Assembly (NCBI GenBank): GCA_029990175.1
Contig: JARKIP010000003.1
Coordinates: 4,092,001-4,156,000, forward strand
Source of the DNA: Petunia secreta
Lineage: Eukaryota; Streptophyta; Magnoliopsida; Solanales; Solanaceae
Direction: 5' to 3'
Length of the DNA: 64,000 bases
In this document: in pieces, positions 9,391 through 18,833 of the stretch
Numbering within the stretch: position 1 is the first letter of the stretch
Layout: each line of letters starts with the position of its first letter
Notes under the pieces: model-generated
Database searches by the model: none
Seen by the model: the letters and a program-made list of their open reading frames with translations, nothing else
What the model was told of the DNA's origin: nothing
Translations under genes and position numbers: made by a program

Positions 9391-11243
9391 CTAAAAACAC
9401 TCACATTTCTCTCCCAGCCGCCAAGGCTAGGGAAACCCTGGCGGAATTTTCACTGCACACCGGAAAACATAGCCCACCGCGCCGCCGCCACTGTTCCACC
9501 GGCCGGCCACCACCTCCGGTGGCCGGAAAAATACCAAAATACACTATTTTATAGATCTCGGCCCCCTCTTTCACTTTCCGCTATTATTTTCTTCAAAATC
9601 CCGACGGTTTAGAGTAGATCGACGGTCAAAGCTCGATCAAACTTCCAAATCCGGTGAGTTTTTGTTTTTCTCCACTTCTTTCCCTTCCCTTTACCCTTCC
9701 CCGTCACCCCTTGTACCCCATCTCCCAAAAAACCCCTCTCCTTTTTGCCCAGTCCCGTGTCCCGTTTCCCTTTCCTGTTTTTCGTTTCTCTTTCTGTTTT
9801 TTTTTCCTTGTTCTTCTTCTTCTTATTTTTCTTTCTTTTCTTTTGTGTTATGGTGAGTTGTGATGATGATGATGGTTTGGGGATGAGGGTGGTGCAGTAG
9901 CTCCAGAAATGCTATAGCGGCGGTGATCGCTATGCTCGGGCAGTTCAAGCGACGAGGCAGCGATGGAGATTTTACTTTGAAATCGGTTAGAAAGATGACC
10001 CTTTCTCTAGTTTTTCTTGATGTTATTGTTTAGGATGATCTAGCCATAGAATTAACTTGTTCAAGTTAGGTTTAGACTGTGAAAATATTATGTTGATGTT
10101 TCGCCCGTAATTGTTTGTGAAGTATGAAAATCATTAGGATGTTGTTTGTATATGTTCGTATTTATCATAATAAAATACGTATGGGTATGTTTTTGTCCAA
10201 TTGTGATTGTCTGGTCTTGTAAATCCATCATAGTCCAAGGTGAAAGCTTGTTAATCTTATTCTGTTCAAATATGCATGTCTGAGATAGTGTCAAGCATGG
10301 ATTGGTTTTTTTTTTCCTTTGTCTAGTTTTAGTAAAATTGTGCTTTCCGACCTGTTTGTTTAATTCGTTTTAAGCATGGAGCCAACTTGGAACTGGTTCA
10401 TTGTTTGATCAGTCTCGGCGTGTTTAACATACATGTTTTAGTCCTCGTATGCTATGTTCATGTAGTTGTCTGTCCAGTTTGTATGAAATATTGGTACTTC
10501 ACTATTAAAAGAAAACAAGTGTCTAATTGTGTGCATTTTCTTATATAGTTTGGTTAAGCACATGTTGGAAAGTAGTTCACTGTCAAGTTCTAAATCACAC
10601 GTGAGTGTGTGCGAATGGTGCATGGTTAGCCGCTGTAAACACATGTGTTCTTGTTTAGTTTTTGTCAGTTTGGAGTTGTCTAAATGAGAAGTTTGGAATA
10701 TGTTCTTTTAATTTTCTCCTATTTAAGAGAAGCTTTAACTGAAGTTTGTTGTTAGTTGCTTCAGTATATGAGTTTTAGTGTAGATCACCAATCTTAATTG
10801 AAGTTTTGGTTTGTTATATCTTCTGCTAGTTGGTACAGCCCATTTAAAAGTAATTTCCCAGATTTGTCTTGCTAGAACTAAGATCTGATGGCCTTCCAGT
10901 TGGTATTCAAGTTTACTTTGGCCAAACCAACTTGGAATTTGCTTTGGTTTACTATGTGTAGTATGAATTTATTAGTTTGGGGCTGTGTAGGTATAATGTG
11001 TTTGCTATCAGCTTTAGTTTACTTTCAAGTTTAGTTTGGTCATTTTAGTTACTTTGGGGCTGTTCTAGTTGGCTTTATTTGGTCCTAGTTACCTTCTAGT
11101 TATGTAATGAGTATTGGGTGTCCTTTTAGAGGACCCTACTTGCATTATTTCAGCTTTTGGAAGCTGTTTTGGTAGCTGAAACAGTAGGTGCACAGCTGCT
11201 GTACTTTTGCTTGAAAAAATGGGACTAAAAGCACTCAAGTGTA

Positions 11244-11312
11244 GGGTGTGGGCTTGTACTTTTGTACAAGTCCACACCCCACCTCTTAGCCCCACCTTTT
11301 AGCTATAAATAG
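11244..11312 (+). promoter_or_regulatory. LTR TATA box 2 with upstream palindrome (element A)
   Basis: TATAAATAG is at 11304-11312, followed by AGGCATTTACTAC. Just upstream, 11244-11279 is a near-perfect hairpin (GGGTGTGG, one mismatch, CTTGTAC, TTTT, then the complement). B has TATAAAGAG before GGTCATTTACTAC at 33109 and 51039. C has CATAAATAG (57258-57266, minus) and the same palindrome (57291-57326). Confidence 0.55.
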
Positions 11313-13085
11313 AGGCATTTACTACCCTCTTTAAGACAACTGCCTGCTGGAAATTTTAGCAAAAAACAGTGAGCAAAAAACACTTGAAAAAATTAGTGAG
11401 TTTAAGAGTTAGATTTAGAACCAAAAGCCTTTACATCTAAGGTCTTTTGGGGCATAAATCTTAAGGTTTAAAGTTTGAATAGGGGTATAAAAGGGGCTGT
11501 TGTAGTGGCTGATTTGGGGTACTAGTTTGCTCGCTTTGGTTGGGTTCTTGCTATTTCATTTGCTTCACTAGCTTGGAAGTTTTTCTACACAAGGTAAACA
11601 CAATTTACCTTGTATATTTTATCATTTTGGCTATGAAAAAAAAATGAAGTAAAAAACTTAGCATGTCTAAAGCCTTTTATTGTATGCCTTTTGTTATGAG
11701 TTTATTCTAGTTTAAAACTAGCTATTTGTGAAAAACTAGGAAATATTTAGTGTTTAGTTGTGCAATTTAATTCATCTATTATTTTAGCTATGTATGAAAA
11801 TCCGGACAGCATGTAAAGGTTAGGCAAATTTAAGATTTAACCATTAAAACCGCAAATGTCAAGCTCTGGCCATTTCTGTAATATGGGGGGTCTTTTCTGA
11901 AAATTGTATGTATTTGCAAATCTGGAACTTTTTTTTACAAAGTTTTGGACCTTTTGGCTAACTCTTTTTTTGGACCATGGAAATGGATTATACTTTTAAA
12001 AGGTCTAGTGCAGAAAATGAGAATGATGTATTGAACTAGTTTTGCAAAACTTTTTGTTATGTGATATTTTGTTAAACTTTGGACAGAAAAGGGACGAACA
12101 TGAAATTACTAGGCAAAACTTAGGCTAATCTCTACAAACAAAAAACAATTGAATCCAGGACAACGTAGATTTCCAACTTGATAAAAAGGGTATCATTGGT
12201 TAAAATTGAATGATTCAGGCCACTAAAGTGAACGAATCTGCCCCTCTTTAGCAAACAATCCATATTTAGTGAATATCCCTTTTCTTTAAGATAACAGTCC
12301 TTTATTTTAGTAAACACCATTTTGATAAATAACCATCATTTCTCGTAGAATTATTTCGGCTCTCATATGTTTTGTCCTTTAAACTTTTAAACTATAAGTA
12401 ACGATTTAATAATGAATTAATTTGATTAGGCTTATAAGTATGATCTGTGATCAACTTATTAGGCGGAAAAATTAGTAATATATTAAATGCGATTAGGCAC
12501 AAATGATAAGTATGATTTGTAATCTACTTATTAGGCTAAATGAAAAACTAAATTGAGTTAAGCTGATCCTAAATTAATTTTTTTTTTTTTTTTGAAGTTA
12601 ATTCTTTTAAAAATAACCAATCCTCCGTGAGGTTGGAAAATGCGTGATACATTTTTAATATTTATTTACTTACTTATTTACTATAGATCAAAGTGTAAAT
12701 TCGTCCAATCCTCTGTGAGGTTGGAAAGGAATGATACGCTTTTAATCAAAGTACAAATTCAAATTAACGGTATTAATATAACAACCATATTTGATAAATT
12801 AAAACTGCGACAATAAAGCAACTGTGCTCGGCACAGGACTCGAGGGTGCCTAATACCTTCCCGAGAGTCAACTGAGAACCTTACCCGAATCTCTAACGCA
12901 GACCATTAGACGAGTCAGAGGTGTTTCCAAGGTACCTTTTGGTGACTTGGCACACCTTAAACTATGTCAAGTGGCGACTCTGAGTTCTCTAAATAAATTT
13001 GTACCTTGTTGAACACCAGTCACGAGCCTTTAAATAAATAAACTCTCGCAACGCGCAGTAGTTAAATAAATTTTAGGGCGTGACA

Positions 13086-15002
13086 ATCGTTGTCGACCCA
13101 ATTCAACCCCCCTTCTTGTGTCGAGTGTACTCTAAACTATCAACAAGGTTGACTATCATCACGAATGAAATGAGATCTCTGGATATGGAATTGCCTGAAA
13201 TAGAGATGGTCGATAAAGTCCTGAATGTGTTGCCTGAAGCATGGGAACCAAAGATGACTGCCATCATTGAATCCAAACCTCTGAGATCCATTAAACTTGA
13301 AGAACTAGTTGGAAGTTTGAAAACTCATGAGATGATGAAGGACTCAAAGGCTAAACCATCTGTAAAGAAGGACAAGACCCTTGCCCTTGAAGCAACTGAA
13401 GAAACTGATGAGTATGTTGATCTTCAATCAGTTGAAGCGGCAATGGTGAGTGCCTTAAGACAGAAGCTAAATCTGGGAAGGTTCAAGGGATTCAAGAGAG
13501 GTGGAAAGGAGGGTTCTAGTAGGAAGAACATAGTTGACAGTCCTAACTACTCAGGGTGCTTCAAATGCTTCAAAAAGGATCATGTTGTAGTAGATTGTCC
13601 TATGTGGGAAATAGAATGGATGAAAAATAGAGCATCCAAGGAAAAGGAGAAGGAGACACCAAAGGAAGATGATAAAGATAAAAAGAAGTCGAGACGGCCT
13701 CCAAACATCAGAGCAGAAAGAAGAAAGAAGAAGGAGGCATTCTATGCTACATGGGGACCTACTGACAGTGAATCCGACCATGAAAAGGATTCTGGAGATG
13801 ATTCGCCGCTGGCACTAATGGGTATGTCAGACAATAGTTCTGATGAAGAAGACCTTCGAGAGTTAGGAGGAGGAAGAGATCCGTCTAAGCCTCCTGTGTT
13901 CAATGGAACTTACTACATGAACTGGAAGAAACAGATGAAGACCTTCTTGCAAGCTGCAGACTATAGTCTATGGCTAATTGTGAAGAGGGGACCTCATGTC
14001 CCTGTAAAGAGGACTGCAAATGGTGTCCTAGTGCCAAAGAAGGTGGAAGAACTTGATTCGCAAGACCTAGACTGGTTACAGGCAAACTCCAAAGCTGAAT
14101 GGTACCTGAAAAGAGGATTTACTTATGATGTACTTGCTAAAATTTCTGAATGTAAGTCGGCCAAGGAAGTCTGGGAAAGGCTGAAAGAGGTGTACTCAGA
14201 TGATGTTCGAAAGAAGGACTCAGCTCTTATGGCAACAGATGGAACTGAAGATGCTCACTCAGCAGAGGTATGTCTATCTGAACTAAAAGAAACTTTGCAC
14301 ACATACTCTTCTGAAAACCTAATCTTAATCACTCCTACCTTGATTGAGGGTTATGAAAAGGAGAAGCTTGAAAAGGATAAACTAGCTGAAGAACTAAGTA
14401 GTCTTAGAACTAAGCACAAGAGTCTCTTAGAACAGAATATTGAACTTGAAGAAGTCAATGCCACTTTGAAAGGACAGACTCTAGTGCCAAACTCAAAAAT
14501 CACTGAGCTAGAACTGGAATGCAATCAGTTAAAAGAAAGTGCAAATGGTAAGCAAGTAATAAGTGAAGTTCAAACCTTTTTGGAAAATGAATTGAAAAGA
14601 GCAAATGAAATTCTGTATCGGGAAATTGAGAAGAACAAGGTCTTAAGTCAAAAGGTTGAAAAATTAAAATTTGAGCTTACAAAATTAACTAAGTGGAATA
14701 AATCATCAGAGGCAATGAACTGGGTTTTTGAAAATCAAAACAGAGGAAAACAAGGATTAGGATTTAAGAAACCACTGCCTCCATATAACCCTAAAAGCAA
14801 GTACGTGGGGTTACCGTGCAACATGTTATGCACTTTTTGTGGTGAAACAGGTCATATCAAACAAAAGTGCATGCATGTCAGCAAGGCAAAGGCCAAGAAC
14901 AAAAGAAGTGTTTTACCTAAATGGGCTAGACAGGACTTGATTTACCCATTTTCTAGTAAGAAGGGACCCAAGCTTGTCTGGGTTCCTAAGGCTAACCCCT
15001 AA
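13086..15002 (+). CDS. gag: Copia gag, truncated and internally permuted
   Basis: The frame is open from the junction to TAA at 15000-15002. Order seen: C-terminal half of a UBN2-type gag domain (YSKLSTRLTIITNEMRSL to LVGSLKTHEMM, about 13125-13335); CCHC knuckle 1 (CFKCFKKDHVVVDC, about 13558); charged linker; then, out of normal order, the N-terminal gag module (PSKPPVFNGTYYMNWKKQMK to SAKEVWERLKEVY, about 13880-14200); a predicted coiled coil rich in Glu/Lys/Leu (about 14340-14680); CCHC knuckle 2 (CTFCGETGHIKQKC, about 14830). In related elements the N-terminal module comes first. No ATG start is visible because the true 5' end is missing. Likely not a functional capsid protein, although the frame is open throughout. 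Confidence 0.8.
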   Translation: MVVDPIQPPFLCRVYSKLSTRLTIITNEMRSLDMELPEIEMVDKVLNVLPEAWEPKMTAIIESKPLRSIKLEELVGSLKTHEMMKDSKAKPSVKKDKTLALEATEETDEYVDLQSVEAAMVSALRQKLNLGRFKGFKRGGKEGSSRKNIVDSPNYSGCFKCFKKDHVVVDCPMWEIEWMKNRASKEKEKETPKEDDKDKKKSRRPPNIRAERRKKKEAFYATWGPTDSESDHEKDSGDDSPLALMGMSDNSSDEEDLRELGGGRDPSKPPVFNGTYYMNWKKQMKTFLQAADYSLWLIVKRGPHVPVKRTANGVLVPKKVEELDSQDLDWLQANSKAEWYLKRGFTYDVLAKISECKSAKEVWERLKEVYSDDVRKKDSALMATDGTEDAHSAEVCLSELKETLHTYSSENLILITPTLIEGYEKEKLEKDKLAEELSSLRTKHKSLLEQNIELEEVNATLKGQTLVPNSKITELELECNQLKESANGKQVISEVQTFLENELKRANEILYREIEKNKVLSQKVEKLKFELTKLTKWNKSSEAMNWVFENQNRGKQGLGFKKPLPPYNPKSKYVGLPCNMLCTFCGETGHIKQKCMHVSKAKAKNKRSVLPKWARQDLIYPFSSKKGPKLVWVPKANP

Positions 15003-18000
15003 TCTGTTTTGCTGGCTGGAGTGAGGGAGAACAACCCAAGTTGGATTCTTGACAGTGGTTGTTCGAGGCACATGACAGGAGATAGAAGAAACTTTCTCTC
15101 ACTCGCAGCATTTCAAGGAGGCAGTGTGGCCTTCGGAGGAGGAAAAAGCGGTCAAATAGTAGGAATCGGAAAGATTGGGAGAACTCTAGATCATGCCATT
15201 GAGAATGTTTATTGTGTTGATGGCCTTAGACACAATCTGCTGAGCACCTCCCAACTATGTGACAGAGGAAACGAAGTGAAGTTCTCATCTGTAGGATGCG
15301 TTGTGAAGAACCTACAGAGTGGAGAAATTGTAATGGAAGGAAAAATGGTGAACAATGTATATAAAGCATCGCTGAAGTCATTACCTGAAAACAACCTAAC
15401 TTGTTTGAATGTACAAGAAAGTGACTCTCAGTTGTGGCACAAAAGAATGGGCAATGCAAGTCTCGCACAACTGAACAAGCTTGTATCAAAGGAGCTGGTT
15501 CGTGGACTGCCAAGTAAGAGATTTGAAAACATTAAGATGTGTGATGCGTGTGTAAAGGGAAAGCATGTGAGATCATCCTTTAAGTCCAAGAAGGTGGTAA
15601 GTACATCAAAACCACTGGAACTGTTGCATATAGATCTGTGTGGACCTATGAGAGTCAGGAGTAGAGGAGGAAAGAGATTTGTGTTCGTGATTGTTGATGA
15701 CTACTCTAGATACACATGGACCTTGTTCTTGGCAACTAAAGATGAAGCTTTTGACAGCTTTAAAGACTGGGCTGGTGTAGTTCAGAAGAGGCTAAGCCTT
15801 GAACTCATCAGCATCACATCTGATCATGGAACTGAGTTTGAAAACTCAAAATTCTCTAAGTATTGTGCAAGGAACAGCATAGATCATAACTTCTCCGCTC
15901 CAAGAACTCCCCAGCAATATGGAGTGGTAGAGAGGAAGAACAGATCTCTGGAAGATATGGCCAGGACTATGTTGTTGTCAAGTGGTCTCGCAAGAAATTT
16001 TTGGGCTGAGGCTATAAATACTGCATGCTACTTGCTGAACAGATGTTCAATCAGAGCAATTCTGGAAAAGACCCCATATGAGCTACTCAGGGGTAGAAAG
16101 CCAAATATTGCTCACCTAAGACCTTTGGGGTGTAAATGCTTTGTTCACAATAATGGAAAAGAACCCTTGGGAAAGTTTGATGCTAGGAGTGACGAGGCAA
16201 TATTTCTTGGTTATTCGACCCAAAGCAAGGCATATAAAATGTTCAATAAAAGGACACAGACAGTGGAAGAAAGTATGCATGTCGTCTTTGATGAATCAGA
16301 CAGGGCACTGGAGGAACGTGAGACAGATAATCAAGAAATTGGCCTTAGCAGGGAAAAAGGCGTGAATGAACTGGAAGACTCTGAAGACAAGGAGACATCA
16401 GGAGAAGATCCAAGTACATTGGAACAAGGAGTCAATCTGACAGGGGGAACTGCTGATGAAATTGATGATCCAGCAAGTCAAGAAGAAACTCACCAGAATG
16501 ATAATGCAAGTTCTTCCAGTCATATCAAACTCAAGCCATGGAAACACCAAAGATCTCATCCTTTGGAAAATGTCCTATCAGAACTGGACACAGGAATCAT
16601 GACCAGGTCAGCCTTGAAGAATTTCTGTGCTTTCTTTGCGTTCCTCTCATCTCTGGAACCAAAGAACGTAAAGGAAGCTCTAGAAGACCCAGATTGGATT
16701 CTAGCCATACAGGAGGAATTGCATCAATTCGAAAGAAGCAAAGTGTGGAATCTAGTTCCTAAGCCGAAGGACAGATCAATAATTGGAACAAAATGGGTAT
16801 TCAGGAACAAACTAGATGAGCATGGTATAGTGACAAGAAACAAAGCAAGATTAATAGTTCAAGGCTATAGTCAGGAAGAAGGAATTGACTACAATGAAAC
16901 CTTTGCACCTGTGGCAAGGATGGAGGCTATCAGAATGCTAATTGCTTTTGCTACATACATGGAGTTTACACTATATCAGATGGATGTGAAGAGTTCCTTT
17001 TTGAACGAATACCTGAATGAAGAAGTCTATGTTATACAGCCACCAGGTTTTATGAATAATGAATTCCCTGATCATGTTTACAAACTGGACAAGGCTCTTT
17101 ATGGATTGAAGCAAGCCCCTAGAGCCTGGTATGAAAGACTCTCAGGATTTCTATTGAAGAATGGGTTCTCAAGAGGAAAGATTGACAACACATTGTTTCT
17201 CAAAAAGAAAGGAAAGGATCTATTGGTGGTTCAAGTGTATGTCGATGATATTATTTTTGGAGCCACTGATGAGGGGCTATGCAAAGGCTTTGCTGATCTG
17301 ATGGGAAGCGAATTTGAAATGAGCATGATGGGAGAACTAGATTTCTTCCTTGGATTGCAAATAAAGCAAATGCCTGAAGGAACTATGATTCACCAGCAAA
17401 AGTATGTCAAGGAACTACTGAAGAAGTTTGATATGGAAGGAGCGAAAGAAATGACTACTCCCATTGCACCTGGGACAAAGCTGGATATGGACGAACTCGG
17501 TCCTTCAACAGATGAGACAAAATATAGAGGAATCATAGGATCACTTCTTTATCTCAGAGCCAGTCGACCTGACATTGTATACAGTGTAGGACTGTGTGCT
17601 AGATTTCAGTCCAAGCCCAAGGAGTCACATTTGACAGCTGTGAAGAGGATCCTGAGATACTTGAAAGGAACTCAGGACCTTTGTCTCTGGTACCCAAGAG
17701 GAGGTACTTTTGAACTAATTGGTTTTGCTGATGCAGACTATGCAGGTCACTTGGTGGACAGATTAAGCACTTCAGGAATGGCACATTTTCTGGGTCCTTG
17801 TTTGATCTCTTGGGCCACAAAGAAGCAAAACTCAGTTGCCTTATCAACTGCTGAAGCCGAGTATGTGGCAGCTGCATTATGTTGTTCACAATTGCTGTGG
17901 ATCAAACAACAACTGGAGGACTTTGGCATCAAGTGTGGTGCAGTGCCAATTTTCTGTGACAATACTAGTGCAGAGAATATTGCCAAGAACCCAGTCCAAA

Positions 18001-18185
18001 ATAAAAGAACCAAGCACATTGATATTAGACACCATTTCTTGAGAGATAATGTGGAAAAAGGTCTGATTACTATGAATTCATGCAGGACTGAAGATCAAAT
18101 TGCTGACATATTTACCAAAGCATTGAACAAGGTACAATTTGAGAGGAACGGGTTGGAATTAGGGATGACCAAAATACACAGATGA
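15003..18185 (+). CDS. pol: Copia pol: protease, integrase, RT, RNase H
   Basis: Same frame as gag, separated from it by a single TAA (15000-15002). Protease DSGCSRHMTGD near 15051; integrase zinc finger (H...H, CDACVKGKH, near 15440-15565); DDE core (DLCGPM, SDHGTEF, GVVERKNRS near 15630-15945); RT (WVFRNKLDEHG near 16795, FAPVARMEAIR, YGLKQAPRAWY, YVDD near 17240); RNase H (GFADADYAGH, STAEAEY, DNTSAENIAKN, to about 18040). No internal stop or frameshift. The first in-frame ATG (15072) lies after the protease active site, so pol has no usable start of its own. Expression would need readthrough of the TAA, or the TAA is a mutation. Confidence 0.92.
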   Translation, partial: SVLLAGVRENNPSWILDSGCSRHMTGDRRNFLSLAAFQGGSVAFGGGKSGQIVGIGKIGRTLDHAIENVYCVDGLRHNLLSTSQLCDRGNEVKFSSVGCVVKNLQSGEIVMEGKMVNNVYKASLKSLPENNLTCLNVQESDSQLWHKRMGNASLAQLNKLVSKELVRGLPSKRFENIKMCDACVKGKHVRSSFKSKKVVSTSKPLELLHIDLCGPMRVRSRGGKRFVFVIVDDYSRYTWTLFLATKDEAFDSFKDWAGVVQKRLSLELISITSDHGTEFENSKFSKYCARNSIDHNFSAPRTPQQYGVVERKNRSLEDMARTMLLSSGLARNFWAEAINTACYLLNRCSIRAILEKTPYELLRGRKPNIAHLRPLGCKCFVHNNGKEPLGKFDARSDEAIFLGYSTQSKAYKMFNKRTQTVEESMHVVFDESDRALEERETDNQEIGLSREKGVNELEDSEDKETSGEDPSTLEQGVNLTGGTADEIDDPASQEETHQNDNASSSSHIKLKPWKHQRSHPLENVLSELDTGIMTRSALKNFCAFFAFLSSLEPKNVKEALEDPDWILAIQEELHQFERSKVWNLVPKPKDRSIIGTKWVFRNKLDEHGIVTRNKARLIVQGYSQEEGIDYNETFAPVARMEAIRMLIAFATYMEFTLYQMDVKSSFLNEYLNEEVYVIQPPGFMNNEFPDHVYKLDKALYGLKQAPRAWYERLSGFLLKNGFSRGKIDNTLFLKKKGKDLLVVQVYVDDIIFGATDEGLCKGFADLMGSEFEMSMMGELDFFLGLQIKQMPEGTMIHQQKYVKELLKKFDMEGAKEMTTPIAPGTKLDMDELGPSTDETKYRGIIGSLLYLRASRPDIVYSVGLCARFQSKPKESHLTAVKRILRYLKGTQDLCLWYPRGGTFELIGFADADYAGHLVDRLSTSGMAHFLGPCLISWATKKQNSVALSTAEAEYVAAALCCSQLLWIKQQLEDFGIKCGAVPIFCDNTSAENIAKNPVQNKRTKHIDIRHHFLRDNVEKGLITMNSCRTEDQIADIFTKALNKVQFERNGLELGMTKIHR

Positions 18186-18833
18186 TCCAGCAGGGAAATC
18201 CTCGATGATTGGTTAGTTAAGTATTCGATTGCCCATGTCTGAATTTTGTCATTAATATCCAGTCTAACATGGTACTTTAATTAGTACACTTGTTCAGTTT
18301 TTTTTTAAGCACCAGGTAAGAATAATGTGATCCCATGAAGAACCTACTATGTACTAAGCAGGAACCAGTCAAAGCATGAGGAATCATGTCCAGGTACATT
18401 CACACTACCCTGCATGATAAAAGTCATAACTGAATTGAATTGTCAATCATACGTGTGTCAAGGGAGATCCTCCATGTTCTTATAACCGTCCTAAGTTATA
18501 GGAACGCATTCCTTTTTCGGGTAGAATTCTAATTGATGTATTGGACCCCACTACTTAAAAAGGAATATATCAAATAAAGTCCATAACCGTCAAAACTTTA
18601 ACTCTTCCCGGTTATCAAAAAATTCAAAAAGCTGATTTTCTTCTTTTCATCATTACTGCTTACCTTCCCTAGATCGTGTCAAATCACAGAACCTCCTCTC
18701 TCTCCGTCGAATACATCCACACAATTCTCCCTCATTCACACACTTAAAAAACCACTACACTAAAATCCTCTTCCAAGTTCTAAAGACAGAAAATTCCCTA
18801 GAAATCTCACAAATCTCTCATAGACTTTTCATA
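18186..18833 (+). other. Non-coding spacer between copia pol and the extra 3' ORF
   Basis: AT-rich, then a C/T-rich segment (about 18640-18790) just before the ATG at 18834, like a 5' UTR or the region upstream of an acceptor. No ORF. It may serve a spliced or separately started message; this is inference. Confidence 0.5.

Larger units (their letters stand above)
1..13085 (+). mobile_element. Element A: Tat/Ogre-type Ty3/gypsy LTR retrotransposon, 3' part
   Basis: Seen: end of gag with a zinc knuckle, DGG protease, intron, RT, two RNase H domains, integrase, a 3.3 kb 3' UTR with tandem repeats, a polypurine tract and one 4.0 kb LTR ending in TGACA. The 5' LTR, leader and most of gag lie left of the window. 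Known: a second archaeal-type RNase H, a pro/RT intron and 3' UTR tandem repeats mark the Tat/Ogre lineage. A gag frameshift and an in-frame stop in pol make this copy defective. It sits inside the gag region of the copia element that follows, so it inserted later than that element. The target duplication cannot be checked because the left end is outside the window. Confidence 0.93.
9047..13085 (+). repeat. 3' LTR of element A (4039 bp)
   Basis: Begins TGTAATCACCTAATTTTGGC after the polypurine tract and ends GGGCGTGACA, with TG...CA termini. The last 300 bp or so are strongly conserved with the LTRs of B and C (CAGGACTCGAGGGTGCCTAA near 12835). Candidate signals inside are given separately. 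No supported gene lies in it; ORFs are short. Confidence 0.88.
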
